Of a DNA stretch of 64,000 nt, positions 44,802-53,786 are shown piece by piece. Numbering within the stretch: the stretch's first letter is position 1; the number at the start of each line of letters is the position of its first letter. Position numbers and translations under genes: made by a program. The notes beneath the pieces are model-generated. The model had not been told where the DNA came from. It saw only the letters and a list, made by a program, of their open reading frames with translations, and ran no database searches. The stretch is from Aquimarina acroporae. Its GTDB lineage: Bacteria > Bacteroidota > Bacteroidia > Flavobacteriales > Flavobacteriaceae. The stretch covers positions 496,001 to 560,000 of the forward strand of contig NZ_JALPRE010000006.1 in the NCBI RefSeq assembly GCF_023195925.1, in the 5' to 3' direction.

Positions 44802-46406
44802 CTACTTTTTGATGATATAATTGATGCTTACCGTTGCTAAATCTGAATTCGGAAACTTCGAAAAATAGCGTTCATCACTTTTTAATCCAACTTCATCTAT
44901 TGTTTTTAGAAAACTGTCAATCTCCAGGATATACTGATCAGAGAATCCATGTGTTGCATCGTAGGCCGTTGCGGCAGTTTTTCCTAAATTTTTAGCAGTA
45001 AGATCCGGAGAGATGGTGTGTAATTCGATAACAATAAGTCCAAACTTTGAAATATGTGGAGCCCATTTTTTAAAATGATCTTTTAAGTTACGTTCTACAT
45101 CATCATTATGTAATTTTTTACCTCTATATGAAAAAGCTCCTGTAGATATACTGGGAGCGTTTAACTCCGATATTGGTTCGCTCCAGATTCTGTTATGATC
45201 TAGAAAAGTTCTAACGGACAAGAGGTCTTTAAGTTCGATATTATAGTTTTTTTTCAAATCTGTTTGTAGCAAATTGGGATCACTAATGTCTCCCCAGATC
45301 ACTTTGGCCCAGATATCTGCCTGAATTAGGTTGGCACGAGTTACTTTTAACGCGGCTTTATTGTAATCTGCTCCAACCAAAAACAATGGGTAGTCATCTA
45401 GATGTTTACCTCTCAAAGTTTTTGATTCGATGACTTCGAAAAGATGAATTAAAAAAGCGCCATTACCACATCCCATATCTAAGATACCTTTTGGTTGTTC
45501 TTCTAAAGGTTTGTTGAAAAGACTAATAATAATTTCATCTATCTTTTTAAAATAGGAGGCGTGAGCACCGCCGCTACCCCAAACATTCATTTCTCGATCT
45601 ACGTGGGTTTCTTCTTCGCTCTTAGTATTCCATAGTGTATTGGGATCTCCAAACAAGAGTTCATCTATTTTTCTAAACATTGGAATATAGGAAACCGTCA
45701 CCCCGTAGGCAGAGGCTCTTTTTGCGAAAAATAACCCTTTCTCGGTAAACGTGTAGTGATCGTTAGATTTACTAAACCACCCTAGTGAACATAAAAACGT
45801 AAGAATAGTATTAAAACTTTCCGGGAAACGATGGTATTCATCCGCTCTAAAAGAAGCTTCCATGAAATATTTGTGAAACATCCCACCCATGCCTAAATGT
45901 ACAGTAGTTGGGCCAACCAAAATGCCTTCAATATGCTTGAGAATTTGATTCTGAATTTTAGTGGTAAGTATATCTTTGCTTTCTTCGAGGTTAAATCGAT
46001 TCTGGTATTTGATAAATAATTTTTCCAGTTTATGAAAGGGGTCCAATTCAAACTTTCTAGGATGAAATTTACCTGAATATTCTAATAGGTCTACCATATC
46101 TTTGTAGAGGTAAAAATTGTTAAATGCTATATTAGTATTTTCATTTACACCTATAAAGGTTTGGTCTTTGTCTACTTTGTAATTCAACCAACCTTGAGAC
46201 CCTAAAATTCTTAATGCTACATTAAGGTATCCTTCATTTGCTTTACAAGATTTTGCAATAGCAGCGATTGTGGTTTCTTGTTGTTGTAATATATGTTTTG
46301 TTATTCCATTTTTAAATAAAGAATATGCAATTGGAGCTGTTGCGATTCCATCTAAATGACGAAACAATTCTTCTCGAAATAATTGTTTTTCGGTAGTTGT
46401 TAGCAT
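44802..46406 (-). CDS. SAM-dependent methyltransferase with winged-helix N-terminus, polyketide-synthase-like type
   Basis: 534 aa. N-terminal region (about 1-260) reads as winged helices (FRHLDGIATAPIAYSLFKNG), then a Rossmann methyltransferase with SAM loop ILDMGCGNGAFLIHLFE (about 315-332) and, further on, LLSVRTFLDHNR, a motif I associate with polyketide/AprA-like methyltransferases. No polyketide synthase or other biosynthetic gene is nearby. The substrate cannot be told. A complete, intact reading frame, transcribed alone or with DUF1456 (70 bases upstream). Confidence 0.8.
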   Translation of the reverse strand: MLTTTEKQLFREELFRHLDGIATAPIAYSLFKNGITKHILQQQETTIAAIAKSCKANEGYLNVALRILGSQGWLNYKVDKDQTFIGVNENTNIAFNNFYLYKDMVDLLEYSGKFHPRKFELDPFHKLEKLFIKYQNRFNLEESKDILTTKIQNQILKHIEGILVGPTTVHLGMGGMFHKYFMEASFRADEYHRFPESFNTILTFLCSLGWFSKSNDHYTFTEKGLFFAKRASAYGVTVSYIPMFRKIDELLFGDPNTLWNTKSEEETHVDREMNVWGSGGAHASYFKKIDEIIISLFNKPLEEQPKGILDMGCGNGAFLIHLFEVIESKTLRGKHLDDYPLFLVGADYNKAALKVTRANLIQADIWAKVIWGDISDPNLLQTDLKKNYNIELKDLLSVRTFLDHNRIWSEPISELNAPSISTGAFSYRGKKLHNDDVERNLKDHFKKWAPHISKFGLIVIELHTISPDLTAKNLGKTAATAYDATHGFSDQYILEIDSFLKTIDEVGLKSDERYFSKFPNSDLATVSINYIIKK

Positions 46407-46476
46407 ATATACTTAATTAAGTGGTTGTTTGAATTAGTTCCCACCAAATTAAGCATTTATTTTTAAGTGTAAAGTG

Positions 46477-46743
46477 TTATTTTGGGTTGTCTTTTGAAGA
46501 GTTTGGTTTCTTTTTTTCTGGCATAGGTCCTCGAAGGTGAATGATAAGTCCGTTCAGAAAATTTCTTAGAATCTGATCACCACATTCCATGTACTTGGGA
46601 TGGTTTTCATTTCTGAAAAATGCACCTAATTCGCTTTTAGTTACTTTAAAATCTACCAGTGCGCAAATCTTCACGATATCATCGTCTCTCAATTTGTGTG
46701 CAACACGTAATTTCTTAAAAATGTCGTTATTGGTTAAACCCAT
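46477..46743 (-). CDS. DUF1456 (YehS-like) protein
   Basis: 88 aa, helical. Starts MGLTNNDIFKKLRVAHKLRD and holds VDFKVTKSELGAFFRNENHP and the LRNFLNGLIIHLRG helix, the DUF1456 pattern; the family usually has two such repeats (about 150 aa), so this is a one-repeat form. Function unknown. A -7 box ends four bases before its start codon. Confidence 0.9.
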   Translation of the reverse strand: MGLTNNDIFKKLRVAHKLRDDDIVKICALVDFKVTKSELGAFFRNENHPKYMECGDQILRNFLNGLIIHLRGPMPEKKKPNSSKDNPK

Positions 46744-46747
46744 GGTG

Positions 46748-46755
46748 CAAATGTA
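46748..46755 (-). promoter_or_regulatory. -7 box abutting the DUF1456 start codon
   Basis: Minus strand TACATTTG, exact TAnnTTTG, ending four bases before the ATG at 46743. No TTG at the -33 distance. Confidence 0.4.
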
Positions 46756-46825
46756 AGTTTTGTTTTTAAAAACTGATTATATATAAATTGAAATTTATTA
46801 TTTTCGGCGCAAAAGTAATCTATTC

Positions 46826-47227
46826 ATGTATAGTAAAGAGGAAAAATTAAGTTTGCTTTCTGAAATGATTCAGTTTGCAAGAGCTGATAAGAATTTTAAA
46901 GAGGAGGAATATAATTTTATTGTGGCTGTAGCTTCACAGTTAGGGGTTTCAAAAGAAGAAGTTGAAGATTTAAAAGAGAATAATGTGGAGCAAAAGAGTT
47001 TGCAGCCAGAATCACAAAGAATTCTACAGTTTCATAGATTAGTATTGTTAATGAATGTAGATCAGGAAACCTCACCACTTGAAGTTCGTGATATTAAAGA
47101 TATTGGTTTGCGTATGGGGTTGCGACCAGAAGCTATTGATACTGTTTTAGCCGAAATGCATAATTATCCTAATAAGGTAATCCCACCAAATAAGCTTATA
47201 GAAATTTTTACAAGATTTTATAACTAG
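46826..47227 (+). CDS. TerB-like protein
   Basis: 133 aa, all-helical. EKLSLLSEMIQFARADKNFK and the acidic EEEYNFIVAVASQLGVSKEE match the TerB/tellurite-resistance helical fold, where acidic residues bind metal. Family members occur in stress and phage-defence neighbourhoods and as housekeeping factors; there are no other ter genes here. A terminator follows and the Hsp20 gene comes next. Confidence 0.88.
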   Translation: MYSKEEKLSLLSEMIQFARADKNFKEEEYNFIVAVASQLGVSKEEVEDLKENNVEQKSLQPESQRILQFHRLVLLMNVDQETSPLEVRDIKDIGLRMGLRPEAIDTVLAEMHNYPNKVIPPNKLIEIFTRFYN

Positions 47228-47251
47228 AAATAATAATACAGCTATAGTTAG

Positions 47252-47284
47252 AAACCTATCAGTAATTCTGATAGGTTTTTTTAT
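47252..47284 (+). terminator. Terminator of the TerB-like gene
   Basis: AAACCTATCAG (47252-47262), 5-base loop, CTGATAGGTTT (47268-47278), then T-run. Confidence 0.88.
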
Positions 47285-47290
47285 ACAAAT

Positions 47291-47351
47291 TGTCATACTT
47301 GGCCTAAGTAAAATTGTCATTATGTCATTGTTTTGAGTGATATAAATGACA
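47291..47351. promoter_or_regulatory. Cluster of TGTCAT hexamers upstream of the Hsp20 gene
   Basis: TGTCAT at 47291-47296, 47315-47320 and 47323-47328, and its reverse complement ATGACA at 47346-47351; the outer pair TTGTCATT/AATGACAA forms an 8-bp inverted repeat. It is not the HrcA CIRCE element. It lies 90-150 bases before the Hsp20 start. Confidence 0.4.
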
Positions 47352-47437
47352 AAATGTCTTGTTTTTAGCAATGGAACTCAAATTGCTATAGATAGGTTGA
47401 ATTAGAAATTAAGATTAACCTTAAAAATTACAATACA

Positions 47438-47869
47438 ATGAGTTTAATAAAAAGAACAGACAGATTACCATTCCTTTTTGATGATTTTCTAAATACCGAT
47501 TGGTTCGGGGGAACAAATGTGAGTAAAATAGGATTTAATACTCCGGCAGTAAATATTAAAGAATCAGATAATGACTTTACCATAGAACTTGCTGCACCTG
47601 GACTAGCAAAAGAAGATTTTAATATAGAGTTGGATAATGAGGTATTACACATTTCTTCTGAGGTAAAATCTGAAAAGGAGACTAAAGAAGCAAGAAAATA
47701 TACCAGAAAAGAATTTGGATACCGTTCATTTAAACGGTCTTTTAATTTACCAGATACGGTAAATGCTACAGGAATTGAAGCATCGTACGAAAATGGTGTG
47801 CTAGAAGTAGCTATTCCTAAAAAAGAAGAAGCAAAGGTTCAACCCAAAAGGTTGATTGAGATTTCATAA
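47438..47869 (+). CDS. Small heat-shock protein (Hsp20/alpha-crystallin)
   Basis: 143 aa, normal size. Alpha-crystallin domain about 35-140: NTPAVNIKESDNDFTIELAA, FGYRSFKRSFNLPDTV and the closing NGVLEVAIPKKEE, followed by the short I-x-I-type tail RLIEIS. It is an ATP-independent holdase in the cytoplasm. Single-gene unit with a strong terminator; a hexamer cluster upstream may control its heat response. Confidence 0.96.
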   Translation: MSLIKRTDRLPFLFDDFLNTDWFGGTNVSKIGFNTPAVNIKESDNDFTIELAAPGLAKEDFNIELDNEVLHISSEVKSEKETKEARKYTRKEFGYRSFKRSFNLPDTVNATGIEASYENGVLEVAIPKKEEAKVQPKRLIEIS

Positions 47870-47904
47870 TTTGATTTGAGATTTGTTTAGTTAATTAATG
47901 TTTG

Positions 47905-47935
47905 AAAAAAACGCCCTGCGCTGGGGCGTTTTTTT
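47905..47935 (+). terminator. Terminator of the Hsp20 gene
   Basis: AAAAAAACGCCC (47905-47916), loop of 7, GGGCGTTTTTTT (47924-47935): perfect 12-bp stem. It may also terminate the convergent DUF2306 operon. Confidence 0.9.
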
Positions 47936-47940
47936 ATTCT

Positions 47941-48552
47941 TCAAACTTTGTTTTTTGCAATCATAATATTTGCAACAATTAAATTGGGAACCCATGCGAG
48001 CCAGGCGACAATTTTATATGCTAAGATAAAGCTGCCAAAAATGGGAATCAATATAGGTAACCATATCCTAAGTGTGACTGCTGCAAAGCAAGCGGCATAA
48101 CTGTATATCATCATACGTTGGTGTGCAATTATGTTTCCAGATTTTATTTGTGTATATGCTTTATAAGTGGTGAATACCCAAATAACACCAAGACTTATAA
48201 ACCCAAGGGCAGCAATAATACCACCCGTTGCAAAATACCCAATGTAAATTCCCGAAACACCACTCATTAGAGCCGACACAACGTATATCTTACCAAGAGT
48301 TCTATGTGTATTTAATCTTTTGGATCTTAGTTTTTTACTGAACTGAGACCATCCAACGAGTAGAGCAATTCCTCCTAACATTATATGGCTGTAAAAAGCA
48401 GCATTCCAAATGGAATTAGATAACAGCTCTGTACTTTTTGAACTTAGAAGACCAAATTTGGGATCTAGAATAAAGTACATAATAGGATACAGGCCTATGA
48501 ACAGACATGAGACGGCAAACAAAACCCAAATAATTTTTCGTGCTAAACGCAT
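47941..48552 (-). CDS. DUF2306 membrane protein
   Basis: 203 aa with about five membrane helices (near 8-28, 53-69, 90-110, 118-136, 148-190) and the conserved HIMLGGIALLVGWSQF and RLNTHRTLGKIYVVSALMSG stretches of DUF2306, whose His residues may bind a cofactor. Function unknown. It begins one base after the LytTR regulator stop, so it is the last gene of that signalling operon, which ties it to the system's output or sensing. Confidence 0.9.
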   Translation of the reverse strand: MRLARKIIWVLFAVSCLFIGLYPIMYFILDPKFGLLSSKSTELLSNSIWNAAFYSHIMLGGIALLVGWSQFSKKLRSKRLNTHRTLGKIYVVSALMSGVSGIYIGYFATGGIIAALGFISLGVIWVFTTYKAYTQIKSGNIIAHQRMMIYSYAACFAAVTLRIWLPILIPIFGSFILAYKIVAWLAWVPNLIVANIMIAKNKV

Positions 48553-48553
48553 A

Positions 48554-49312
48554 TTATAGGTCTAACCATTTTTTAAAATTAGAAGTACGTTCGCGAGAGA
48601 CAATTACTTGCTCTTCTTCTTGAGGCTTAAGTTTTAATAATAGTCTACTGTTAAAATAACTATGTATTTCAATAACAGATTTTACTGAGACCATAAATTT
48701 TCTATTAATTCGAAAGAACTGAACAGGATCTAATATATCTTCCAATTGGTCGATAGAATATTCAATTGGATATTGCTGTCCGTTGTGGGCATATAAAAAA
48801 ATAACTCCATCATGTGATTTGAAATATGCAATATCTTCAACACCAAAGGTGTTAAAATGATTACCTACTTTAATCATGAATCTTTTTTTATATTCTTTAT
48901 TGAATATATTTTTAATTCGGGCCAGTTGATCTTCATCGATATATGGCGAAGTTTCTGTATGATTTTTACGGTATTTTGCTAGCGCTTTTTTTAAATCTTT
49001 CTTATCAATAGGTTTTAGTAAATAATCAAGACCATTATACTTGAAGCCGCGAATGGCATATTCATTATACGCAGTAGTAAATATTACCGGAGGGTGATCT
49101 TCCAAAAAATCAAGAATATCAAACCCATATCCGTCATTTAATTGTATGTCTAAAAAAATCAGATCTGGTAAGGGGTTGTTGTCAAACCATAGTTTGCCAT
49201 TTTCTACAGAGGTGATTTGTCCGGTTATTTCTACCTCTGGAGCTAGTTCTCCAATTAAGTTGGCTAAACGCCTTGAAGCGATATTTTCATCTTCTATAAT
49301 AACAGCAGTCAT
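48554..49312 (-). CDS. LytTR-family response regulator
   Basis: 252 aa. Receiver domain 1-120 with phospho-acceptor Asp55 (LIFLDIQLNDGYG) and a LytTR DNA-binding domain (about 138-250: FMIKVGNHFNTFGVEDI, YFKSHDG, FRINRKFMVS). Starts one base after the kinase stop. LytTR regulators bind pairs of short direct repeats; the divergent TonB receptor promoter is a candidate target. Confidence 0.95.
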   Translation of the reverse strand: MTAVIIEDENIASRRLANLIGELAPEVEITGQITSVENGKLWFDNNPLPDLIFLDIQLNDGYGFDILDFLEDHPPVIFTTAYNEYAIRGFKYNGLDYLLKPIDKKDLKKALAKYRKNHTETSPYIDEDQLARIKNIFNKEYKKRFMIKVGNHFNTFGVEDIAYFKSHDGVIFLYAHNGQQYPIEYSIDQLEDILDPVQFFRINRKFMVSVKSVIEIHSYFNSRLLLKLKPQEEEQVIVSRERTSNFKKWLDL

Positions 49313-49313
49313 A

Positions 49314-50393
49314 CTAAGAAACTTTTATAACGTTTATTTCTTGAATATCTCTAGGTAATAAAGGAATAGAAACTTTGAAGTATCCATTTTCAGTGTCTAT
49401 CTCTACCTTCTGATTGGTATAAAATGCATATCTTTTTTTTATGTTCTTTAACCCTAATTTTGTAGAGTTTTCTTCTTTTTTTCTAATATGAATATTGTTT
49501 TGTATCACAATACTTTTCTTATCTATAGAAAGGATACTTATTTCTAAGGGTTTTTCTTTTGAAAAATAATTGTGTTTTAAGGCGTTTTCAACCAGCATCT
49601 GAAGTGATAACGTAGGAATTACAAATTCCTTGGGATCGACAGTAATATGACTTGTGATACTGAGTGCCCCTTCATGTCTTACATTCATCATAAAAATAAA
49701 AGAATCAAGAAATGTCAATTCCTTTTCCAAACTCACAAGATCTTCTTCACGATTGTCCAATATGTATCGGTAGCAAGAAGCAAGTCTAGAAACAAAATCT
49801 GAGGCCAAATCTCTATCTTCATACATTAAAGAAGTAAGCGTATTTAAACTATTGAAAAGAAAATGAGGGCTTATTTGATTCTTTAAAGATTTATATTTTG
49901 AAGTAACTACTTCTTTTTTCAATTTATTCATGGTGTTTTCCAATTCCTTTTTTTGCTGTAAAGCGAAGAAAAACATGTTAAACAGTATAGCAGCAAAACC
50001 TAAAATTACAGCTCTAAAAAAATCGATCCTAAATCGCAGCCATGGATTATCGGTATCTATTTTGCAAATGTGACCTAGCTCAAAAATGGCTAAATAGTAT
50101 AGTAATGCGGCAATAGGCATTACAATTACTAAGTTTATTCCTAATATTCGAATTCCATTAGTGAAATCTAGTCCTTTATTAATGTTGTTTCGCATTTCTC
50201 TACGTATCAGCCAATCGTTAACTTCCCACGACAGCATAAGAAGGAAAAAAGCGCTGAAATAGTAAAAAATACCAGTTGCATCAAAAGCACTTCCGTCGTC
50301 ATCGTGATCTATGGTTAGTTTCACCATAAAATAGATGATGTTCACAATCAAAAAACGAATGAGAAATTTTTTTATGTAGTTTTTCGAAATCAT
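49314..50393 (-). CDS. LytS-type sensor histidine kinase
   Basis: 359 aa. Four membrane helices (near 10-26, 41-58, 84-104, 127-146), a coiled coil and the His_kinase domain with His177 in NQISPHFLFNSLN, then HATPase_c with LVENALKHN and a short ATP lid. It is first in the kinase-regulator-DUF2306 operon; genes are one base apart. No extracellular sensor domain; the membrane part is likely the sensor. A weak -7 box, TATCTTTA on the minus strand, lies at 50418-50425. Confidence 0.95.
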   Translation of the reverse strand: MISKNYIKKFLIRFLIVNIIYFMVKLTIDHDDDGSAFDATGIFYYFSAFFLLMLSWEVNDWLIRREMRNNINKGLDFTNGIRILGINLVIVMPIAALLYYLAIFELGHICKIDTDNPWLRFRIDFFRAVILGFAAILFNMFFFALQQKKELENTMNKLKKEVVTSKYKSLKNQISPHFLFNSLNTLTSLMYEDRDLASDFVSRLASCYRYILDNREEDLVSLEKELTFLDSFIFMMNVRHEGALSITSHITVDPKEFVIPTLSLQMLVENALKHNYFSKEKPLEISILSIDKKSIVIQNNIHIRKKEENSTKLGLKNIKKRYAFYTNQKVEIDTENGYFKVSIPLLPRDIQEINVIKVS

Positions 50394-50502
50394 TGAATTC
50401 TAAATAATTGGTACGTATAAAGATACATAACTAAGTTTCAATACCTATTTCTATTACTACCAATTGTTAAATATTCTCTTGAACTGTATGAAATACGACT
50501 TG

Positions 50503-50535
50503 ACCTGATGTGAGATAAACATCAAGGTTTTTTTT
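50503..50535 (+). terminator. Orphan terminator-like hairpin ahead of the TonB receptor
   Basis: ACCTGATGT (50503-50511) pairs with ACATCAAGGT (50519-50528) with one bulged A, followed by eight T. No plus-strand gene ends before it; it lies 110 bases before the receptor ATG, so it could be an attenuator or the end of a small RNA. Confidence 0.45.
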
Positions 50536-50644
50536 AGTATTTAAATCGGTTTTTTAGCAATACAAGAGTAAAATGCTCAATTCAGATAAAGTGGCTTTTG
50601 AGTTTTTTGTTATTAGTGCATTTTTGAGAAAAATCAAAAATCTC

Positions 50645-53029
50645 ATGAAAAAAATTGTTCAAGTTTATTTTGTTTTGTTCGCATTTATCGCCAGTGCTCA
50701 AACAGGTATTATAAAAGGGTTAGTTATAGATAAACAATCTGAAAGTCCTTTGGTTGGGGCGACCATAGAACTCCTTAATGTAGAACAGACCAATGGGGTG
50801 ATTACAGATATAGATGGTTATTTTACCTTAGAAAAAGTTCCCTTGGGGAGACAATCCATCAGGATAAGTTTTATAGGTTTTGAGTCTATAACTATCCCAA
50901 ATATTGTGGTGACATCTGGTAAAGAGGCAGTGATTAATGTTGCCTTGACAGAATCTTTTGATCAGCTTGACGAAATTATTATTACTTCTGAAACCAATAA
51001 AGCTCAGGCGATTAATAAGCTTACATCAGTTTCAGCAAGACAATTTGGTCTTGAAGAAGTAACCAGATTTTCTGGAGGAAGGAGTGATGTAGGACGATTA
51101 GCGGCCAATTTTGCTGGAGTATCTGCACCCGATGATAGCAGAAATGATATTGTAGTGAGAGGAAATTCTCCAGTTGGACTTCTATGGCGATTGGAGGGTG
51201 TTCCTATTCCTAGTCCCAATCATTATTCAACATCGGGAACTACTGGTGGTCCAGTATCTGCTTTAAATCCTAACATGTTAAAGAATTCTGATTTTATTAC
51301 TTCCGCGTTTCCATCAGAATATGGAAATGCAATTGGTGGAGTATTCGACCTAGGGTTTAGAAAAGGAAACCTCGATGAATATGAATATACTGGTCAAGTA
51401 GGAGTTTTTACAGGGGTAGAGGCCATGGCCGAAGGTCCCTTAGGGAAAAATAAGGGCTCTTTTCTGGTTGCAGGAAGATATTCCTTAGTAGGATTGTTAG
51501 GTGTTGGTGCAGGTGGTACATCAGCCACACCGAATTATTATGATGTATCTTTTAATATTGATTCGGGGAAAGGTAGCTTAGGAAGCTTTTCGTTATTTGG
51601 TATTATTGGGGCGTCGGATATAGAGTTTTTGGGAGATGATATAGATGAGGATGATCTTTTTGCCGCCGAGGATGAGAATACTTTTGTAGATTCTGGTTTT
51701 GGTGTAGTTGGTTTAAAGCATCAAATTAATTTAGGTAAGAACTCTTTCTTAAGAACAATTCTGGCAGGTTCATATGCTGTCAATGATTTTGTCGCAGATC
51801 GTTTTATCGATAAAGACACTTCTCAGGAAAGAGTTATAAGATATACTGAAGCCGATAATACCGAAACTCGTTATACATTTTCTACACTTTTTAACACCAA
51901 GCTTAGTAATAAAGCAACACTAAGAACTGGGGTTTTACTTGAAAACTTTCAATTAGAATCCTTAGAAAGAGATAGGTTAGAACAACCAGATAATGATGGA
52001 GATGGAGATCCAGATTTGTTTACGTTTACCGATATAGATGAAGGACTGAGCATAGTGCAACCGTATATTCAGGGACAATTTAGACTTACTCAAAACCTAA
52101 CACTAAATGCAGGATTACATGGCCAATATAGTACATTGAATGAGCAATTTGTGATAGAACCTAGAGCCGGGTTGTCATTTAAAGCTGGACAAAATCATCG
52201 TATTAGTTTAGGATATGGATTACATCATCAACCAATCTCACTTCCTCTATTGTTTTTAAATGAAGAGGTAAACGGAGAGTTGGTACAAACCAATCTAGAC
52301 TTAGATTTTGTACGTAGTAGTCATTATGTATTGGGTTATGATGTAAGGTTGGGTAAAAGTTGGCGGGGTAAAGTAGAAGTGTATTATCAGGATATAGATA
52401 AAGCAGCTATAGAACCTTTTTCTTCTAGCTACTCTTCACTTACAGAGGGAGCAGATTTTGGTTTTCAAAATGATCGGGTTTCTTTAGTCAATGAGGGTAC
52501 AGGATTTAATCAAGGAATAGAACTTACTCTGGAGAAATTTTTTAGTGATGGGTATTATGGGTTGCTAACCACTTCTGTTTTTGAAAGTAAATATGAGGGG
52601 AGGGATGGTATAGAAAGAAACACGCCGTTTAACAATGGTTATGTATTTAACTTATTAGCTGGTAAAGAATTTCAGATGGGTAAGTCCAAGAAAGATGTGC
52701 TCTTTTTTGATACCAAATTAACCCTTTCTGGAGGAAGATATTTTACTCCAGTTAACCTGGAAGCTTCTCAGCAAGCTGGATTTGAAGTGTTAAGAGAGGA
52801 TTTAGCATTTAGTGAACAAAACGATGATTATTTCAGGTTAGATGTGAAACTTGGGTATAAAATAAATAGTAAATCCAAAAAGAGATCTCATCAATTCTAT
52901 CTAGACCTTCAAAATGTTACTAATAATGAAAACATATTTGTACGCAGATATAATAGACTGACTAATCAAGTAGATCAAGTAGATCAAATAGGCTTTTTCC
53001 CAGATTTCGGGTATAGATTTCAGTTTTAA
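50645..53029 (+). CDS. TonB-dependent receptor with carboxypeptidase-like domain
   Basis: 794 aa from ATG 50645, which opens a clear signal peptide (MKKIVQVYFVLFAFIASAQ); the longer frame from 50573 would bury it. A regulatory-like domain (about 24-110: GVITDIDGYFTLEKVPLG, FIGFESI), a plug (about 130-260: NDIVVRGNSPVGLLWRLEGV) and a barrel ending FGYRFQF follow. The barrel has two acidic Asp-rich loops that could bind calcium. Outer-membrane importer of unknown substrate, divergent from the LytTR operon. Confidence 0.93.
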   Translation: MKKIVQVYFVLFAFIASAQTGIIKGLVIDKQSESPLVGATIELLNVEQTNGVITDIDGYFTLEKVPLGRQSIRISFIGFESITIPNIVVTSGKEAVINVALTESFDQLDEIIITSETNKAQAINKLTSVSARQFGLEEVTRFSGGRSDVGRLAANFAGVSAPDDSRNDIVVRGNSPVGLLWRLEGVPIPSPNHYSTSGTTGGPVSALNPNMLKNSDFITSAFPSEYGNAIGGVFDLGFRKGNLDEYEYTGQVGVFTGVEAMAEGPLGKNKGSFLVAGRYSLVGLLGVGAGGTSATPNYYDVSFNIDSGKGSLGSFSLFGIIGASDIEFLGDDIDEDDLFAAEDENTFVDSGFGVVGLKHQINLGKNSFLRTILAGSYAVNDFVADRFIDKDTSQERVIRYTEADNTETRYTFSTLFNTKLSNKATLRTGVLLENFQLESLERDRLEQPDNDGDGDPDLFTFTDIDEGLSIVQPYIQGQFRLTQNLTLNAGLHGQYSTLNEQFVIEPRAGLSFKAGQNHRISLGYGLHHQPISLPLLFLNEEVNGELVQTNLDLDFVRSSHYVLGYDVRLGKSWRGKVEVYYQDIDKAAIEPFSSSYSSLTEGADFGFQNDRVSLVNEGTGFNQGIELTLEKFFSDGYYGLLTTSVFESKYEGRDGIERNTPFNNGYVFNLLAGKEFQMGKSKKDVLFFDTKLTLSGGRYFTPVNLEASQQAGFEVLREDLAFSEQNDDYFRLDVKLGYKINSKSKKRSHQFYLDLQNVTNNENIFVRRYNRLTNQVDQVDQIGFFPDFGYRFQF

Positions 53030-53063
53030 AAGGTGAATGTATTGAATAAAGTAGGTTTGTTTT

Positions 53064-53127
53064 AACTCCTTCTCTTGACTTTTTTTCTAATTCTCCCATA
53101 CCCCGGTTGAGAGGAGGAGTTGTTTTT
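53064..53127 (+). terminator. Possible terminator of the TonB receptor gene
   Basis: AACTCCT plus CTC (53064-53074) can pair with GAG and AGGAGTT (53109-53121), followed by GTTTTT. The long loop and bulges make it a weaker call. Confidence 0.4.
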
Positions 53128-53241
53128 AATACTTATCTCAATGATAAAAAAGATTCAAATAGTAGCCATTATTGTATTTCTATTAATGTGGGTCTATTAC
53201 AGAAAATTAATAAAAATAGTATATTCATAAAGAAGAAGTTC

Positions 53242-53781
53242 ATGAAAAAAATACTAGTAAATATTTTTGTTTTATGCATTTGCCTATTAGGATTTGTGCA
53301 AATCAAGGGTCAACCCTCAAAAAAAGATTTTATGAAAAGTGAACTAAACAAAATCGAGAAATATTTGATTTATAGAGATAGCCTTAATGAAGAGGTGTCT
53401 AGAGTTGCCGTGGCATGGCACTTAGATCATAGCTTAAAGGTGATTAATGGGATTTGTGATTCCCTGCATAAATCAGATCCCGAAGCATATGTTAGAAAAT
53501 TCAATATGCCTAGATTATTATCATTTACCTTGGGGTATATTCCAAGAGGTAGGGCTCAGGCTCCTCAATCTGTTTTACCTCCGGATACCATAAAAACAGA
53601 TGATATCGTACTTCAATTGTCGATGGCTCGGGACAAATTAAAACATATAGGTAATTTAGATGACCATTCAAATTTTAAACACCCTGTTTTTGATCGCTTA
53701 AATAAAAAGCAGGCTAAGAGATTTATAGAAATTCATACAAGGCATCATCTTAAAATCGTAAAAGATATCTTGAAAGAGTAA
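53242..53781 (+). CDS. DUF1569 / DinB-like secreted protein
   Basis: 179 aa from ATG 53242 (MKKILVNIFVLCICLLGF signal segment, ending IKGQ); an in-frame start at 53107 would put 45 polar residues before the signal. Four-helix DinB-like layout with possible metal-site residues in VAWHLDHSLKVI and in HTRHHLKIVKDI, plus HPVFDRLNKKQ. Export of a DinB-like protein is unusual but seen in Bacteroidota. Substrate unknown. Converges on the tautomerase gene, five bases apart. Confidence 0.75.
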   Translation: MKKILVNIFVLCICLLGFVQIKGQPSKKDFMKSELNKIEKYLIYRDSLNEEVSRVAVAWHLDHSLKVINGICDSLHKSDPEAYVRKFNMPRLLSFTLGYIPRGRAQAPQSVLPPDTIKTDDIVLQLSMARDKLKHIGNLDDHSNFKHPVFDRLNKKQAKRFIEIHTRHHLKIVKDILKE

Positions 53782-53786
53782 TCTTC

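Noticed and set aside
46826..47227. TerB-like gene as part of a tellurite-resistance or phage-defence island
   Set aside because: No terC/terD/terE or defence genes nearby; neighbours are housekeeping or stress genes.
47291..47351. CIRCE element for HrcA before Hsp20
   Set aside because: The TTAGCACTC-N9-GAGTGCTAA pattern is absent; only GAGTGA occurs.
53107..53241. 45-residue extension of the DinB-like protein
   Set aside because: It would place a polar segment before a clear signal peptide and starts within a terminator-like hairpin.
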